From Rebecca billardiae RCC1528 (taxonomy: Eukaryota > Haptophyta), in assembly GCA_965240325.2 (NCBI GenBank), contig OZ251238.1:372001-436000 (forward strand): a stretch of DNA of 64,000 nt, read 5' to 3'. Below, piece after piece: positions 20,071 to 30,352 of this stretch (position 1 is its first letter; every line of letters begins with the position of its first letter). The position numbers and the translations under genes were made by a program. Under the pieces are notes generated by a model, which worked only from the letters and a program-made list of their open reading frames with translations, did no database searches and was not told the DNA's origin.

Positions 20071-21453
20071 ATGGCGCCCGCGGCTCGCCAGACCGCTCGG
20101 CTGCACGCGCTCCTGTTCGTCCTGGGCGCCATCGGTGGCGGTGCCCTGCAGCGCGCGCCTCCCGGAGCAGCCGATCGCGGTGGCACAGTCGGTCTGGCGT
20201 GGCGGCGCGCCGCTCGGCTACGCGCGCGCGCGCCCGCGGCCGTGCGCTGCGCCGCCGGCGGGGCAGACCAGGACGACGCGCGCATGGGGGGCGCTCCGCT
20301 CCCGCCGCCCGCCGCCGATGCGCACCTGCCGTTCGGCCCGCTGCCCGGCGCCGAGCCCATCCGCAAGGCGATGCGCTCGCCGCAGTTCGAGCTGCTCGTC
20401 GCGTGTTTCGTCCTGCTGTCCGTGATTGGCTACGGCCTGGGCACGCTGCCCGCCGGCGCGCTCACCGGCGCGCAGCGCGAGCTGCTCGGCCGTGCGGAGG
20501 ACGCGACGACCGGGCTCTTCGCGCTCGAGTACCTGCTGCGCTGGTGGTCGCGCTCGCTCCGCCCCGGCTACCTCGCCCGCCCCCTGATGGTCATCGACCT
20601 CGTCTCCATCCTGCCCGCGCTGCTCGCGCTGCTCGGCACGCCGGCCGGCGGCGCGCCGGCGCACGCCGTGGGCGGGCGGGGCTCGTGGGCCTTCCTGCGC
20701 GTGCTGCGCGTGCTCAAGCTCCAGCGCTACGTGCGCGACGAGCCGAGCTTCGCCAAGCTCCGCCTCGCGCTCGGCCTCGCGCCCGCGGGCGCCGCGGCGC
20801 GCCGCACCGACCTGCCGCTCGCGCGCGTCGTGCTCACACTGCTCACGCTGCTGCTCATCACGGCGGGCTTCCTGTATGAGGCGGAGCCGCAGGTGGACAA
20901 CTACTTCTCGGCGCTGTACCTCAGCCTCACCACGCTCACCACGATCGGCACGATCAGCCCGCAGACGCCTGCAGGCACGCTCGTCGTGAGCGGCTCGGTG
21001 CTCGCCGGCCTCGCGATCGTGCCGCTCCAGCTCTCGCGGCTCGCCGACGCGTTCGCCGCCGCGCCGGGCGCGGTGGCGATGATGGGCGACGACGACGACG
21101 AGCTCGAGCCCGCCGCCGACGGCACGTGCGCCGCGTGTGGCGCAGGTGGCCACCGGCGGGACGCCAACTTCTGCTACGCGTGCGGCACCGCCTTCCTCGG
21201 CACCGGCCCCGCCCCGATGGGAGCGGAGGTCGGGGCTGCGGATCGCAGCGACGGCGACTCGGTGTCGGCTTCGGCGGCGCGCGGAGGTGACGCGGCCGAT
21301 GCCGCCCGCGTGGAGCCTGCGGCAGCATCGTCGCCGCCGCCTGCTGCGGCTGCGCCGTCGAGCCAGCAAGCGAGCGAGAGTCAGACTCAGACTCAGACGA
21401 GATCGGAGGGCTCCGATTATGGATCAGATGATTCAGCACTGCACGAGCCATGA
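20071..21453 (+). CDS. Voltage-gated-type cation channel with zinc-ribbon tail and altered filter
   Basis: 460 residues, single exon. The N-terminus (LHALLFVLGAIGGGAL) looks like a signal peptide followed by a basic/alanine-rich region, suggesting plastid or endomembrane targeting. Transmembrane segments are visible at about 105-125, 145-160, 172-190, 250-268 and 303-320. An S4-like helix FLRVLRVLKLQRYVR lies at 208-222. The pore loop reads SLTTLTTIGTISPQTPAGT (about 285-303), where K+ channels have TTVGYGD: the GYGD core is absent and the loop appears two residues shorter. C353, C356, C368 and C371 form a zinc ribbon (CAACGAGGHRRDANFCYACG). The tail is Ser/Gln/Thr-rich. Head-to-head with the BK-type channel. 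Confidence 0.78.
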   Translation: MAPAARQTARLHALLFVLGAIGGGALQRAPPGAADRGGTVGLAWRRAARLRARAPAAVRCAAGGADQDDARMGGAPLPPPAADAHLPFGPLPGAEPIRKAMRSPQFELLVACFVLLSVIGYGLGTLPAGALTGAQRELLGRAEDATTGLFALEYLLRWWSRSLRPGYLARPLMVIDLVSILPALLALLGTPAGGAPAHAVGGRGSWAFLRVLRVLKLQRYVRDEPSFAKLRLALGLAPAGAAARRTDLPLARVVLTLLTLLLITAGFLYEAEPQVDNYFSALYLSLTTLTTIGTISPQTPAGTLVVSGSVLAGLAIVPLQLSRLADAFAAAPGAVAMMGDDDDELEPAADGTCAACGAGGHRRDANFCYACGTAFLGTGPAPMGAEVGAADRSDGDSVSASAARGGDAADAARVEPAAASSPPPAAAAPSSQQASESQTQTQTRSEGSDYGSDDSALHEP

Positions 21454-21570
21454 GTTGGCGACGTACTCGTGTTGACCGTCGTGACTGACAAACGGTGCTT
21501 CCAACTCCAAGCTCGGGGCCGGGCCTGTCGGAGGCGCATCAATCATCGTAAAATCCCTTTTCCCACAATC

Positions 21571-22542
21571 ATGGCCACAGCAGCGATGGCGGCGGACGAG
21601 GACGTGAGCGGGCTAATCAGTTTGTTGACCTCACCCACCATGATGAGTGACGAGCGTGCTGGACAAGGCAGGGTCGAGCGCGCGCGCAGCGCCGATCTCG
21701 GCGCCGATCTGAACGCGCTCGGCCTCTCCTCGGTCGTCAGCCACGCGCGCAACGAGCTGGACGGCTGCATGCGCGAGATGAGCTCGTGGCAGCGCCAGCC
21801 CTGCGCGGATGACGGCCAGGTGGAGCTCGTGCTCTGCCGGCTCATCGCCTCGCAGCGCGAGCTGCTCGCGTGGGCGAGTAAGGAGAGGCGCGCGCGCATC
21901 GACGCGTGGGTGGACGGCCCGATCGCCGAGCGGTGCGCGCTGCTGAAGTGGCAGCTGCGCAAGTTCCTCAACCCGCAGTGCGCGCTCTGTACCGCGGGCG
22001 AGTGCGCCGAGCACGCGCAGGGCCTCGAGCGCCGGCTGCCACCGCTGCCCTCGCAGATGCGCGCAGTCACGTCTGACGAAGTCGGCGAGCGCTTGCGCTT
22101 CTGGCACAGCCGGTCGCTTGAGCAGCTCACGTTCGAAGGCTGCCTCGAGGTGCTCGCTGTCCTGGCGAGCGCAGACGACTGGGCGCGGCCGCTGCGTGGC
22201 GACGCGGCGGCGGAGGCCGTGGTGAGGCTCGCGCGGCGCGCGGACCTGAACGTGGAGGGGCTCGCGGGCGCGCTGCACAACCGCCTCTTCCCGGCGTGCA
22301 TGGCGCCATGGCCGCACTGCGCTGAACATCGCGCGCGCTGGCAGCAGAGAGAGCCGCCGCCTATCCCGCCAGCGCCGCCCGTGAGCCCCGCGCATCACGG
22401 GCTCGTCGCCGCCCCAGGGTATGGCGTCACGATGTCACCGCACAGGACGATGCAGCCGGGCGTGCGGGCGCAAAGCCAAGCGCCCTTGCCGCCGCCACCT
22501 CCGATGCACGGCTGTGCGGATGACGCCGCCTGCTCACCGTGA
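21571..22542 (+). CDS. Hypothetical alpha-helical protein, unrecognised
   Basis: 323 residues, single exon, ATG at 21571. The body (about 60-250) is a soluble, probably helical region with several tryptophans and cysteines. It includes MREMSSWQRQP, WQLRKFLNPQCALCTAGECA, EVGERLRFWHSRSLEQLTFE and LEVLAVLASADDWARP. C-x2-C and nearby C/H residues around 135-147 (CALCTAGECAEH) could bind zinc. The C-terminus is proline-rich (PPPIPPAPPVSPAHHG, LPPPPPMHG), suggesting protein interaction. No family recognised; codon and amino-acid use match its neighbours. Confidence 0.55.
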   Translation: MATAAMAADEDVSGLISLLTSPTMMSDERAGQGRVERARSADLGADLNALGLSSVVSHARNELDGCMREMSSWQRQPCADDGQVELVLCRLIASQRELLAWASKERRARIDAWVDGPIAERCALLKWQLRKFLNPQCALCTAGECAEHAQGLERRLPPLPSQMRAVTSDEVGERLRFWHSRSLEQLTFEGCLEVLAVLASADDWARPLRGDAAAEAVVRLARRADLNVEGLAGALHNRLFPACMAPWPHCAEHRARWQQREPPPIPPAPPVSPAHHGLVAAPGYGVTMSPHRTMQPGVRAQSQAPLPPPPPMHGCADDAACSP

Positions 22543-23627
22543 GTGACACTGACTCTGTCACGTCGTAGTAGTTGGTACCGGACTGCTCGTCTGCTGTTAG
22601 CTTATTCGGCGGCAGCGTCCTAAGGAGTAAGGGTCCAATTCGATCAGCCTTCAGGTTCAGGAATCAGCATTATCAGGGCGAATTCACGGAGCGCACTACA
22701 AGTACAAGCTGGTCCGCGCGCCGCGGCGGGTGCGGTGAGGCGGGAGGCGCCGGGGCGGCCACCCCGCGGGTCACTACCTAGCTCGGGAGCGCGAGACGCG
22801 ATATATATATATGCGATTAGCTACTGCGCTCATACCAGTTACGCACTATACAGGTCTACCGTTACAGTCGTACTGTACGCAGGCTACGCGACGTCATGCG
22901 CATCATGATCATCATCGCGATCCGCGCGCGCGATCATTAATTATTCGCGCGCAGGACATCTTAGCCGTTAATAAGATACTTTCCAGCAGACAACTGCTAG
23001 TTACTACGTGTACGGTCGTCGAGTCGAGAATACTCGTCGTCTGATTGACGCGACGATTCTATATATATATAGCTATACCGTATACGACTACTGCTAAACT
23101 ACGACTACTGGCGGCCACTGCTACTTAATGTCTGCTCAGTCAACTTTTACTTCGGACGCAAATTCGTCGCGATGATGATGACGTACTCGAAGTCGATGAC
23201 TCGATGAATAACGCAGCTAGTAGCTACGACTCTATAGCCTACTACTTTATAGCTTACCGCCGAGTTGACGACTATATGCATATTATATATATATGATGCG
23301 CGTGATGATTGACGACTGATTCGTCCGTGAGCACTACTCTGCAAGGCGCAAGGCCAAGCCATCGCATTATAATATATCGGCACGCAGTAGACAGTACTCG
23401 ACAGTACTCCACGACTCGTCCGGTCCGACCGATGGCATAAGCCACGTGCATTTGCCACCCACCTGTCCCAGACGGATTTCCGAGCCGCTGATTGGTCGGC
23501 GCGAGCAACCCCCGAGGCGTCCGGCCGCCCTGCCTCCTCGTCCGGTGAGGCAAGGGCACCCTGCCTCAGGGTCCGGTGAGGCACTGGGCACCCTGCCTCA
23601 GCGTCCGGTGAGGCAAGAGCAGGGCCT
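22543..23627. other. AT-rich intergenic block with microsatellites and a short tandem repeat
   Basis: Much less GC-rich than the genes. (AT)n runs occur near 22801, 23062 and 23287. At about 23518-23620 a unit of about 35-40 bp (CGTCCGGTGAGGCA...CACCCTGCCTCAG) repeats three times. No gene seen. Confidence 0.6.
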
Positions 23628-25148
23628 TACCAGGTCGTTCCCCCTGCACTGGGAATCCGCGGTTTGGACATACAAGAAAAACAGCCGGAGGACGCACCCG
23701 TCGCTACCCGCGAATAAGATTTTCAGGTCTCGCGGGTGCGGATGTGCGTCAATCGATGAGCTGGTCTCGCAATCCCAAAATTGAGCCGCAACGAGATAGA
23801 GGGCAGGGAGCCCCCGGTGGCGGCTCGGCAGGCGAGGGCCGACCAAATCTTGACCTTTTGCCCTCGGCGGCAGGCGGCAGCGGCGAAGGCGGCCGAGCGC
23901 CGTTGGCGGGGCGCGCCCGGGGCACGGCGCTGCGGGCGCGGATGTGCTCGCGGAGCCGGCTTGCGTGGACAGGCTGTCGCGGGAGAGTATCTGGCGCCCT
24001 CCTGTGCCGCGCGTCTCGCGCCACGCCTCTTTTCGCCGCGGCTCAGGGCAGCGCGCACGCGCGCGCCGCCTCGAGGCCAGCACAGCCGCGCCGGCAGCCA
24101 ACCGTGCGCGCGCCGTGCGCGGCGTGGTCGGAAAGGAACGGGGGGTGCTGCCGGGCGAGATGACGACATCATGTGCGCACGCTATGCCGCCCCGCGGCGC
24201 CGCGAAAGGGCACGATAACGGATCCGCACAGCTGTTGACGAGTGCTGATTTCTTCAGTCGTGCCTGAAGCCAGACCTGAGCTCGAAGAAGATGATGAAAG
24301 TGCATCCGCGCGAGGAAGCGTCGCACCCAGCACTTCTACATGACCACGCGGTGATGAACATTCATGGAAGAGTATCCCGCTTGCCCGTCTGGCACTGTTC
24401 TGTGTCTCAATGATCGTCCCGACAAGGGTCACGACCGCGAGGCCGTGCCGCACACCATTTGTGACAACTCGAAGAGGCGTGCAAACGGACCGGCGACACG
24501 CTCGGCAAGGCGTGGCGGGGCGGCATGGCGTGCGCACATGATGTCGTCATCTCGCCCGGCAGCCGCGCCCGTTCCTTCCCGACCACGCCGCGCACGGCGC
24601 GCGCGCGGTCGGCTGCGGCGCAGGCAAGGCTGGCCAGTTGAGGCGGCGCGCGCCGTGCGCGCTGCCCTGAGCCGAGGCGAAAGAGGCGTGGCGCAAGACG
24701 CGCGGCGCAGGATGGCGGCAGATACTCTCCCGCAACAGCCCGTCCACGCACGCCGGCTCCGCGAGCACATCCGCGCCCGCAGCGCCCTGGCCCGCATCGC
24801 ACTCGCCGCCGCCCGGCCGCAGGCCGGCGGGTCAGAAATCGGTGCTCGCACCCGCGAGGGCTCCCGCCTCCGGTCGCACGCGAGAACTCATTCCTAGAGC
24901 ATCGATTTCGTGAGCGGACTATCGCTGACGAGGCTGATTACTGCTGTTCCACGGCTTTGCCGCGCTCGGGATTTGGCTTCTCGAATGGATGGATCTGGTT
25001 TCGTCATTTTTAATTGGAAAGCTCGATTAGATCGTTCAAGTGGCCTGATAGAGCAATCGGAAGACTAAATCTGCGTTGCTATGCCGCGGCCTCGCGCTCT
25101 GAATAGTGCGAAACCGCGGATTCCCAGTGCAGGGGGAACGACCTGGTA
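23628..25148. mobile_element. Composite foldback element with inverted ends
   Basis: The outer inverted repeat begins TACCAGGTCGTTCCCCCTGC at 23628 and recurs inverted ending at 25148, about 38 bp per side. An inner pair of long mirror-image arms lies at about 23888-24190 and 24525-24815. The inner arms contain degenerate tracts shared in style, but not in sequence, with the CAAGGG foldbacks. Flanks AGGGCCT and TGCCTCC do not give a clean duplication. Open frames in the arms are mirror copies, not genes. Confidence 0.65.
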
Positions 25149-25199
25149 TGCCTCCCGGCCGGACCGGCCGGACGTCCACTGTGACGGCAAGGCAACCCA

Positions 25200-25457
25200 C
25201 AAAACGGCCCGCCATTAAAATTATTTTAAATTATTTAACGCAGATTAAAATTAAAATATTTGAAACGTATATTAAAATTAAAATAGTTGATAAAAGGGGC
25301 GGACCTACGGCCCGCCATAAAATATATTTAACGACGTGGCAGCATCGGACAAGCGTCAGGCTCAGAATGGCGGTTATTATTTAAAAATCAAAATCACTGT
25401 CATCGCCGATCGTCGTCAGCATCACCCGTTTTTAATTAATGATGGCGGGCCGTTTTA
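25200..25457. mobile_element. AT-rich mini-element (MITE-like)
   Basis: About 258 bp, bounded by AAAACGGCCCGCCAT near 25201 and its exact reverse complement near 25441-25455. The interior is rich in TTAAAATTAAAAT, unlike its surroundings. A sub-motif TTAACGACGTGG at about 25329 recurs with similar downstream sequence at about 63819. No coding capacity. Confidence 0.55.
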
Positions 25458-26402
25458 TTAAAAAATCGAGGGCGTTCCGCTTTGACGAATCTCCTCCACG
25501 GCCTCGGCCCCGGCGAGCGGGAGAGGGGGGGGGGGTCAAGGCGTGGAGGCAGGAGGCAGGAGGCAGGAGGCACCCACCGCGCAACCGTCGCGAGGCCTGC
25601 GCGTCACGAGTTGCGCGATGAGACGGGCGGCCAACTGGCCTCCGTGACCGGCGCACGGTCACCCTGCCGCGCTTCTGCCCCGTGTCTACCCGATGCCGCG
25701 CGCGCACGCCTGCGCGGCTTCCGCCCCTTGGTCACCCGAAGTCAGAGGCCGCGACGCGCGGCGCGGCGGGATGCTTGCGCCTGCGGTTGCCCACGCCTCC
25801 TCCGCGCGTCGGCCAACGCGCAGGTGCTCCGTTCGGGCGGCGGCATTTACGCCCGTGCGTCTGGCCTCGTTCTCCGCGCCCTGGGTTCGCGAAATGGGCC
25901 CGCGCTGCGCGGCGTACTGCATCCCTAGCTGCGTGGAGCCGTGGACCGGGCGCCCCGGTCCGATTGTCTACTGGTGACGCTCGGCGCTTGGCGGCGCACG
26001 CGTGCGGCGCTTGCTCGGGCTGGGGTTCGTGGCCCGAACCATGGCACGTATTGGGCGCCGTGGCCGCCGTTCTGTTCGGGTTCAGGCGTGACCATGCATG
26101 ATTCTGTGCGATGGCCGGCCACCGTCGCCAAACGCCAACGGCCGGCATCACTGAATGATACTGATTTCTGACGACCGGCCGCGGCGTCGCAGGCGCAGTC
26201 AGACAGCACCTGCACGTGGACACGGGTACTCGGCATGCTAGCTAAGTCTCGTCATCATCTTTATATCACCAGACGGTACTGCTACGCGGCAGACTGCTGC
26301 GGATTATTACCTGACCACCGGGACTCACTGCGGCATCACGCGCTCGACTCGCGCCTGCGGCACGCTCGCTCACCCGTGACCGTCTCTGTCGCTGTCGTTG
26401 CG
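25458..26402. other. Intergenic, no gene seen
   Basis: Contains a poly-G tract near 25525 and an AGGCAGG-type short tandem repeat (about 25545-25570). Open frames on both strands lack recognisable features. Confidence 0.4.
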
Positions 26403-26900
26403 TCACCCGTCCCCGACCGAGTCCTCCAGCTCGCCCTCGCGCTCGCCCCGCGCGCTGCCCGACGGGGCGCGCGGGCGCCGCTTGGCCTCCGGCTCGTGCG
26501 GCCCGTCGGAGTCGCGCCCACGGGGCGCGTTGTGCGCGCTGAGCGGTGGGGGCGGCGCTGCGGCGTGCGACTGCGCGCCCGACCCACCCGCGGCCGCGGC
26601 CGCGGCCGCGGTTGCCGCCGTGCTCGGCACCGCGATCGGCGTCGCGCTCGGCGGCGGCAGCGGCGCGGCCCGGCCGAGGCTGAACACCTTGGGCACGTCC
26701 CCGTTGAAGCGCCGGCGGAGCTGCGCGGCGTACTCCTGGATCCGCCTGCCGTTGGTCGGGTACCAGACGACGCGCAGCTCCATCGTCGCCCAGCTCGGAC
26801 CCGCCGCGGCCGCGGGGCTGGCGGCCGACAGCGGCGCGACCACGTGCCCCTGCGCCGGCGGCGGCGGCTGAGCGGGAGCCCGAATCGCCGCCGTCGGCAT
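26403..26900 (-). CDS. Possible hypothetical protein, low-complexity
   Basis: 165 residues if started at the ATG at 26900; the frame stays open upstream through the ~210-bp tandem repeat, so the start is uncertain. The only ordered-looking part is SWATMELRVVWYPTNGRRIQ followed by EYAAQLRRRFNGDVPKVFSLG, which has a beta-alpha pattern. The rest is Ala/Pro-rich, ending in a charged tail with EAKRRPRAPSGSARGEREGE. It lies between repeats and may not be expressed. Confidence 0.3.
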   Translation of the reverse strand: MPTAAIRAPAQPPPPAQGHVVAPLSAASPAAAAGPSWATMELRVVWYPTNGRRIQEYAAQLRRRFNGDVPKVFSLGRAAPLPPPSATPIAVPSTAATAAAAAAAGGSGAQSHAAAPPPPLSAHNAPRGRDSDGPHEPEAKRRPRAPSGSARGEREGELEDSVGDG

Positions 26901-26984
26901 CAACGGTGTGGCGGCCGGCTGGGCGGGCGCCGCAGCCGCAGCCGCAGCCGCAGCCGCAGCCGCGGCCGCCGCCGCCACGCCGCC

Positions 26985-27650
26985 GCCGCCGCCATTTGCC
27001 CACCCACCGAAGGGCGCCGCGCGCGGCGCGGCGGGCGCACGGCCGCGCGCGCGCGATGGGCGCGGCCGCGGCGGCCGCGGCGCGGCGCGGACTGAGTGGC
27101 GGGGCGCGGCCGCGGAGGCGGCGCGCGCGCACTCGCTCCGGGCGCCCCCCCCCCCCCCCCCCGTTCCCGCGCGCCGCCGTCGCCGCCGCCCCGCCGCCGC
27201 CGCCGCCATTTGTCCACCCGCCGAAGGGCGCCGCGCGCGGCGCGGCGGGCGCACGGCCTCGCGCGCGCGATGGGCGCGGCCGCGGCGGCCGCGGCGCGGC
27301 GCGGACTGAGTGGCGGGTCGCGGCCGCGGAGGCGGCGCGCGCGCGCTCGCTCCGGGCGCCCCCGCCCCCCCCCTTCCCGCGCGCCGCGGCCGCCGCCGCC
27401 CCGCCGCCGCCGCCGCCATTTGTCAACCCGCCGAAGGGCGCCGCGCGCGGCGCGGCGGGCGCACGGCCGCGCGCGCGCGATGGGCGCGGCCGCGGCGGCC
27501 GCGGCGCGGCGCGGACTGAGTGGCGGGGCGCGGCCGCGGAGGCGGCGCGCGCGCACTCGCTCCGGGCGCCCCCGCCCCCCCCCCCCTTCCCGCGCGCCGC
27601 GGCCCCGCCGCCCCGCCGCCGCCGCCGCCATTTGTCCACCCGCCAGGGGA
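26985..27650. repeat. Tandem repeat, ~210-bp unit, about three copies
   Basis: GCCGCCATTTGYCMACCCRCC recurs near 26990, 27205, 27413 and 27625. Between occurrences are near-identical blocks with a poly-C tract (up to about 18 C near 27150), GGGCGCGGCCGCGGCGGCCG and CGGACTGAGTGGCGGG. Copy lengths differ mainly in the poly-C tract. Long open frames across it on both strands are compositional. Confidence 0.8.
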
Positions 27651-28189
27651 GCTCCGCGTATGGCGTAGCTTCAAAATTCGAAATGCCAGCGCCCCGCCGC
27701 ATGGCGGCCCGAACCACACAGGCCGCCGCTTGGCTATCGGCGCCGCGCGGCTGTCGGGTGGCGGCCGGACCCAGCAGGCTCGCGCTCTGGCCGCGTGCGC
27801 TGCCGCCACCAACGCACGCTCAACCGCCCGGACTCGTGCACCAGATTCAGGCGGCTGCCTCGCGCCTCCTGCCTCACGCCCTGCCTCGCGCCCGGCGGCC
27901 CCGGTCGCGGTCGGCAGGCCCGGCCGGCCGCCGCCCCCGACTCGCGCGCCGCGGCCGGGGCGGGACCGGCCTATCCGGCTGCGCTGGACTGCTGCAGGCT
28001 CGCACGGTGGCGGGGTGACCGCGCGCGCGCCCCGTCGCGGCGTGCGCTGCCGCCACCATCGTCCCCCCCCCCCCGCACTCAGCGCGCAGCTGGCCACTGG
28101 CCGGGCGGACGCGCGATGGCCTTGCCTCACTCACCCCTCCCCATCTGCCTGCCCCGGACTGACCGGCTGGGTCCGGGCTGCCCGGCTGC

Positions 28190-30352
28190 GGCGGCCTGCG
28201 GGCTCGCGCGGCGGCAGGTTGAGCACGCGCGCGCCGCCCCCACGATGGCGGCGCTGCCGCCGCCATCGTGCGTCCGGCCACCCGGACTCGCGGCACCGGA
28301 CTCTGGTGGCTGCCTCGTGCCTCGTGCCTCGCGCCGCTGCCACCCCCCCTCCCCGGCCCGCGGCCCGCGCCGCCGCGGCCGGGCTGGGCTCGGACTGTCC
28401 GCCTGCGGCGGGCCCGCGCGGCGGGCCGGCGGCGAGTTGAGCACGCGTGCGCCGCCGCCACGATGGCGGCGCTGCCGCCGCCATCGTGCGCCCGGACGCC
28501 CGGACTCGCGGCACCGGACTCTGGTGGCTGCCTCGTGCCTCGTGCCTCGCGCCGCTGCCACCCCCCCTCCCCGGCCCGGCGGGCCGGCCCGCGCCGCCGC
28601 GGCCGGGCTGGGCCCGGACTGTCCGGCTGCGGCGGGCCCGCGCGGCGGGCCGGCGGCGAGTTGAGCACGCGTGCGCCGCCGCCACGATGGCGGCGCTGCC
28701 GCCGCCATCGTGCGCCCGGACGCCCGGACTCGCGGCACCGGACTCTGGTGGCTGCCTCGTGCCTCGTGCCTCGCGCCGCTGCCACCCCCCCTCCCCGGCC
28801 CGGCGGGCCGGCCCGCGCCGCCGCGGCCGGGCTGGGCCCGGACTGTCCGGCTGCGGCGGGCCCGCGCGGCGGGCCGGCGGCGAGTTGAGCACGCGTGCGC
28901 CGCCGCCACGATGGCGGCGCTGCCGCCGCCATCGTGCGCCCGGCCGCCCGGACTCGCGGCACCGGACTCTGGTGGCTGCCTCGTGCCTCGTGCCTCGCGC
29001 CGCTGCCACCCCCCCTCCCCGGCCCGCGGCCCGCGCCGCCGCGGCCGGGCTGGGCCCGGACTGTCCGGCTGCGGCGGGCCCGCGCGGCGGGCCGGCGGCG
29101 GGCTGAGCACGCGCGCGCCGCCGCCACGATGGCGGCGCTGCCGCCGCCATCGTGCGCCCGGACGCCCGGACTCGCGGCACCGGACTCTGGTGGCTGCCTC
29201 GTGCCTCGTGCCTCGCGCCGCTGCCACCCCCCCTCCCCGGCCCGGCGGGCCGGCCCGCGCCGCCGCGGCCGGGCTGGGCCCGGACTGTCCGGCTGCGGCG
29301 GGCCCGCGCGGCGGGCCGGCGGCGAGTTGAGCACGCGTGCGCCGCCGCCACGATGGCGGCGCTGCCGCCGCCATCGTGCGCCCGGACGCCCGGACTCGCG
29401 GCACCGGACTCTGGTGGCTGCCTCGTGCCTCGTGCCTCGCGCCGCTGCCACCCCCCCTCCCCGGCCCGGCGGGCCGGCCCGCGCCGCCGCGGCCGGGCTG
29501 GGCCCGGACTGTCCGGCTGCGGCGGGCCCGCGCGGCGGGCCGGCGGCGAGTTGAGCACGCGTGCGCCGCCGCCACGATGGCGGCGCTGCCGCCGCCATCG
29601 TGCGCCCGGACGCCCGGACTCGCGGCACCGGACTCTGGTGGCTGCCTCGTGCCTCGTGCCTCGCGCCGCTGCCACCCCCCCTCCCCGGCCGCGGCCCGCG
29701 CCGCCGCGGCCGGGCTGGGCCCGGACTGTCCGGCTGCGGCGGGCCCGCGCGGCGGGCCGGCGGCGAGTTGAGCACGCGTGCGCCGCCGCCACGATGGCGG
29801 CGCTGCCGCCGCCATCGTGCGCCCGGACGCCCGGACTCGCGGCACCGGACTCTGGTGGCTGCCTCGTGCCTCGTGCCTCGCGCCGCTGCCACCCCCCCTC
29901 CCCGGCCCGGCGGGCCGGCCCGCGCCGCCGCGGCCGGGCTGGGCCCGGACTGTCCGGCTGCGGCGGGCCCGCGCGGCGGGCCGGCGGCGAGTTGAGCACG
30001 CGTGCGCCGCCGCCACGATGGCGGCGCTGCCGCCGCCATCGTGCGCCCGGACGCCCGGACTCGCGGCACCGGACTCTGGTGGCTGCCTCGTGCCTCGTGC
30101 CTCGCGCCGCTGCCACCCCCCCTCCCCGGCCCGCGGCCCGCGCCGCCGCGGCCGGGCTGGGCCCGGACTGTCCGGCTGCGGCGGGCCCGCGCGGCGGGCC
30201 GGCGGCGAGTTGAGCACGCGTGCGCCGCCGCCACGATGGCGGCGCTGCCGCCGCCATCGTGCGCCCGGCCGCCCGGACTCGCGGCACCGGACTCTGGTGG
30301 CTGCCTCGTGCCTCGTGCCTCGCGCCGCTGCCACGCCTGCCACCCCCCCTCC
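28190..30352. repeat. GC-rich satellite array, segment 1 (ten units of 224/217 bp)
   Basis: The marker GGCGAGTTGAGCACGCGTGC recurs at intervals of 224 or 217 bp; the 217-bp form lacks one GGCCGGC-type heptad. Each unit holds an exact hairpin: CACGATGGCGGC, a 6-nt loop, then the reverse complement. It also holds a CTCGTGC triplet and a poly-C tract. The first unit near 28200 is divergent and weaker relatives reach back to about 27840. Neither 224 nor 217 is divisible by 3, so the very long open frames on both strands are not protein genes. The array stops inside a unit at 30352, where an insertion begins. Confidence 0.92.

Noticed and set aside
26700-26800. Selenoprotein W/Rdx-like reading of the VVWYPTNGRRIQEYAAQL segment
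   Set aside because: The redox Cys/Sec pair is missing and similarity is only to a beta-alpha pattern.
26403-27717. Long Arg/Gly-rich minus-strand frames across the ~210-bp tandem repeat
   Set aside because: The repeated part is compositional. Only the non-repeat 26403-26900 portion was kept, at low confidence.
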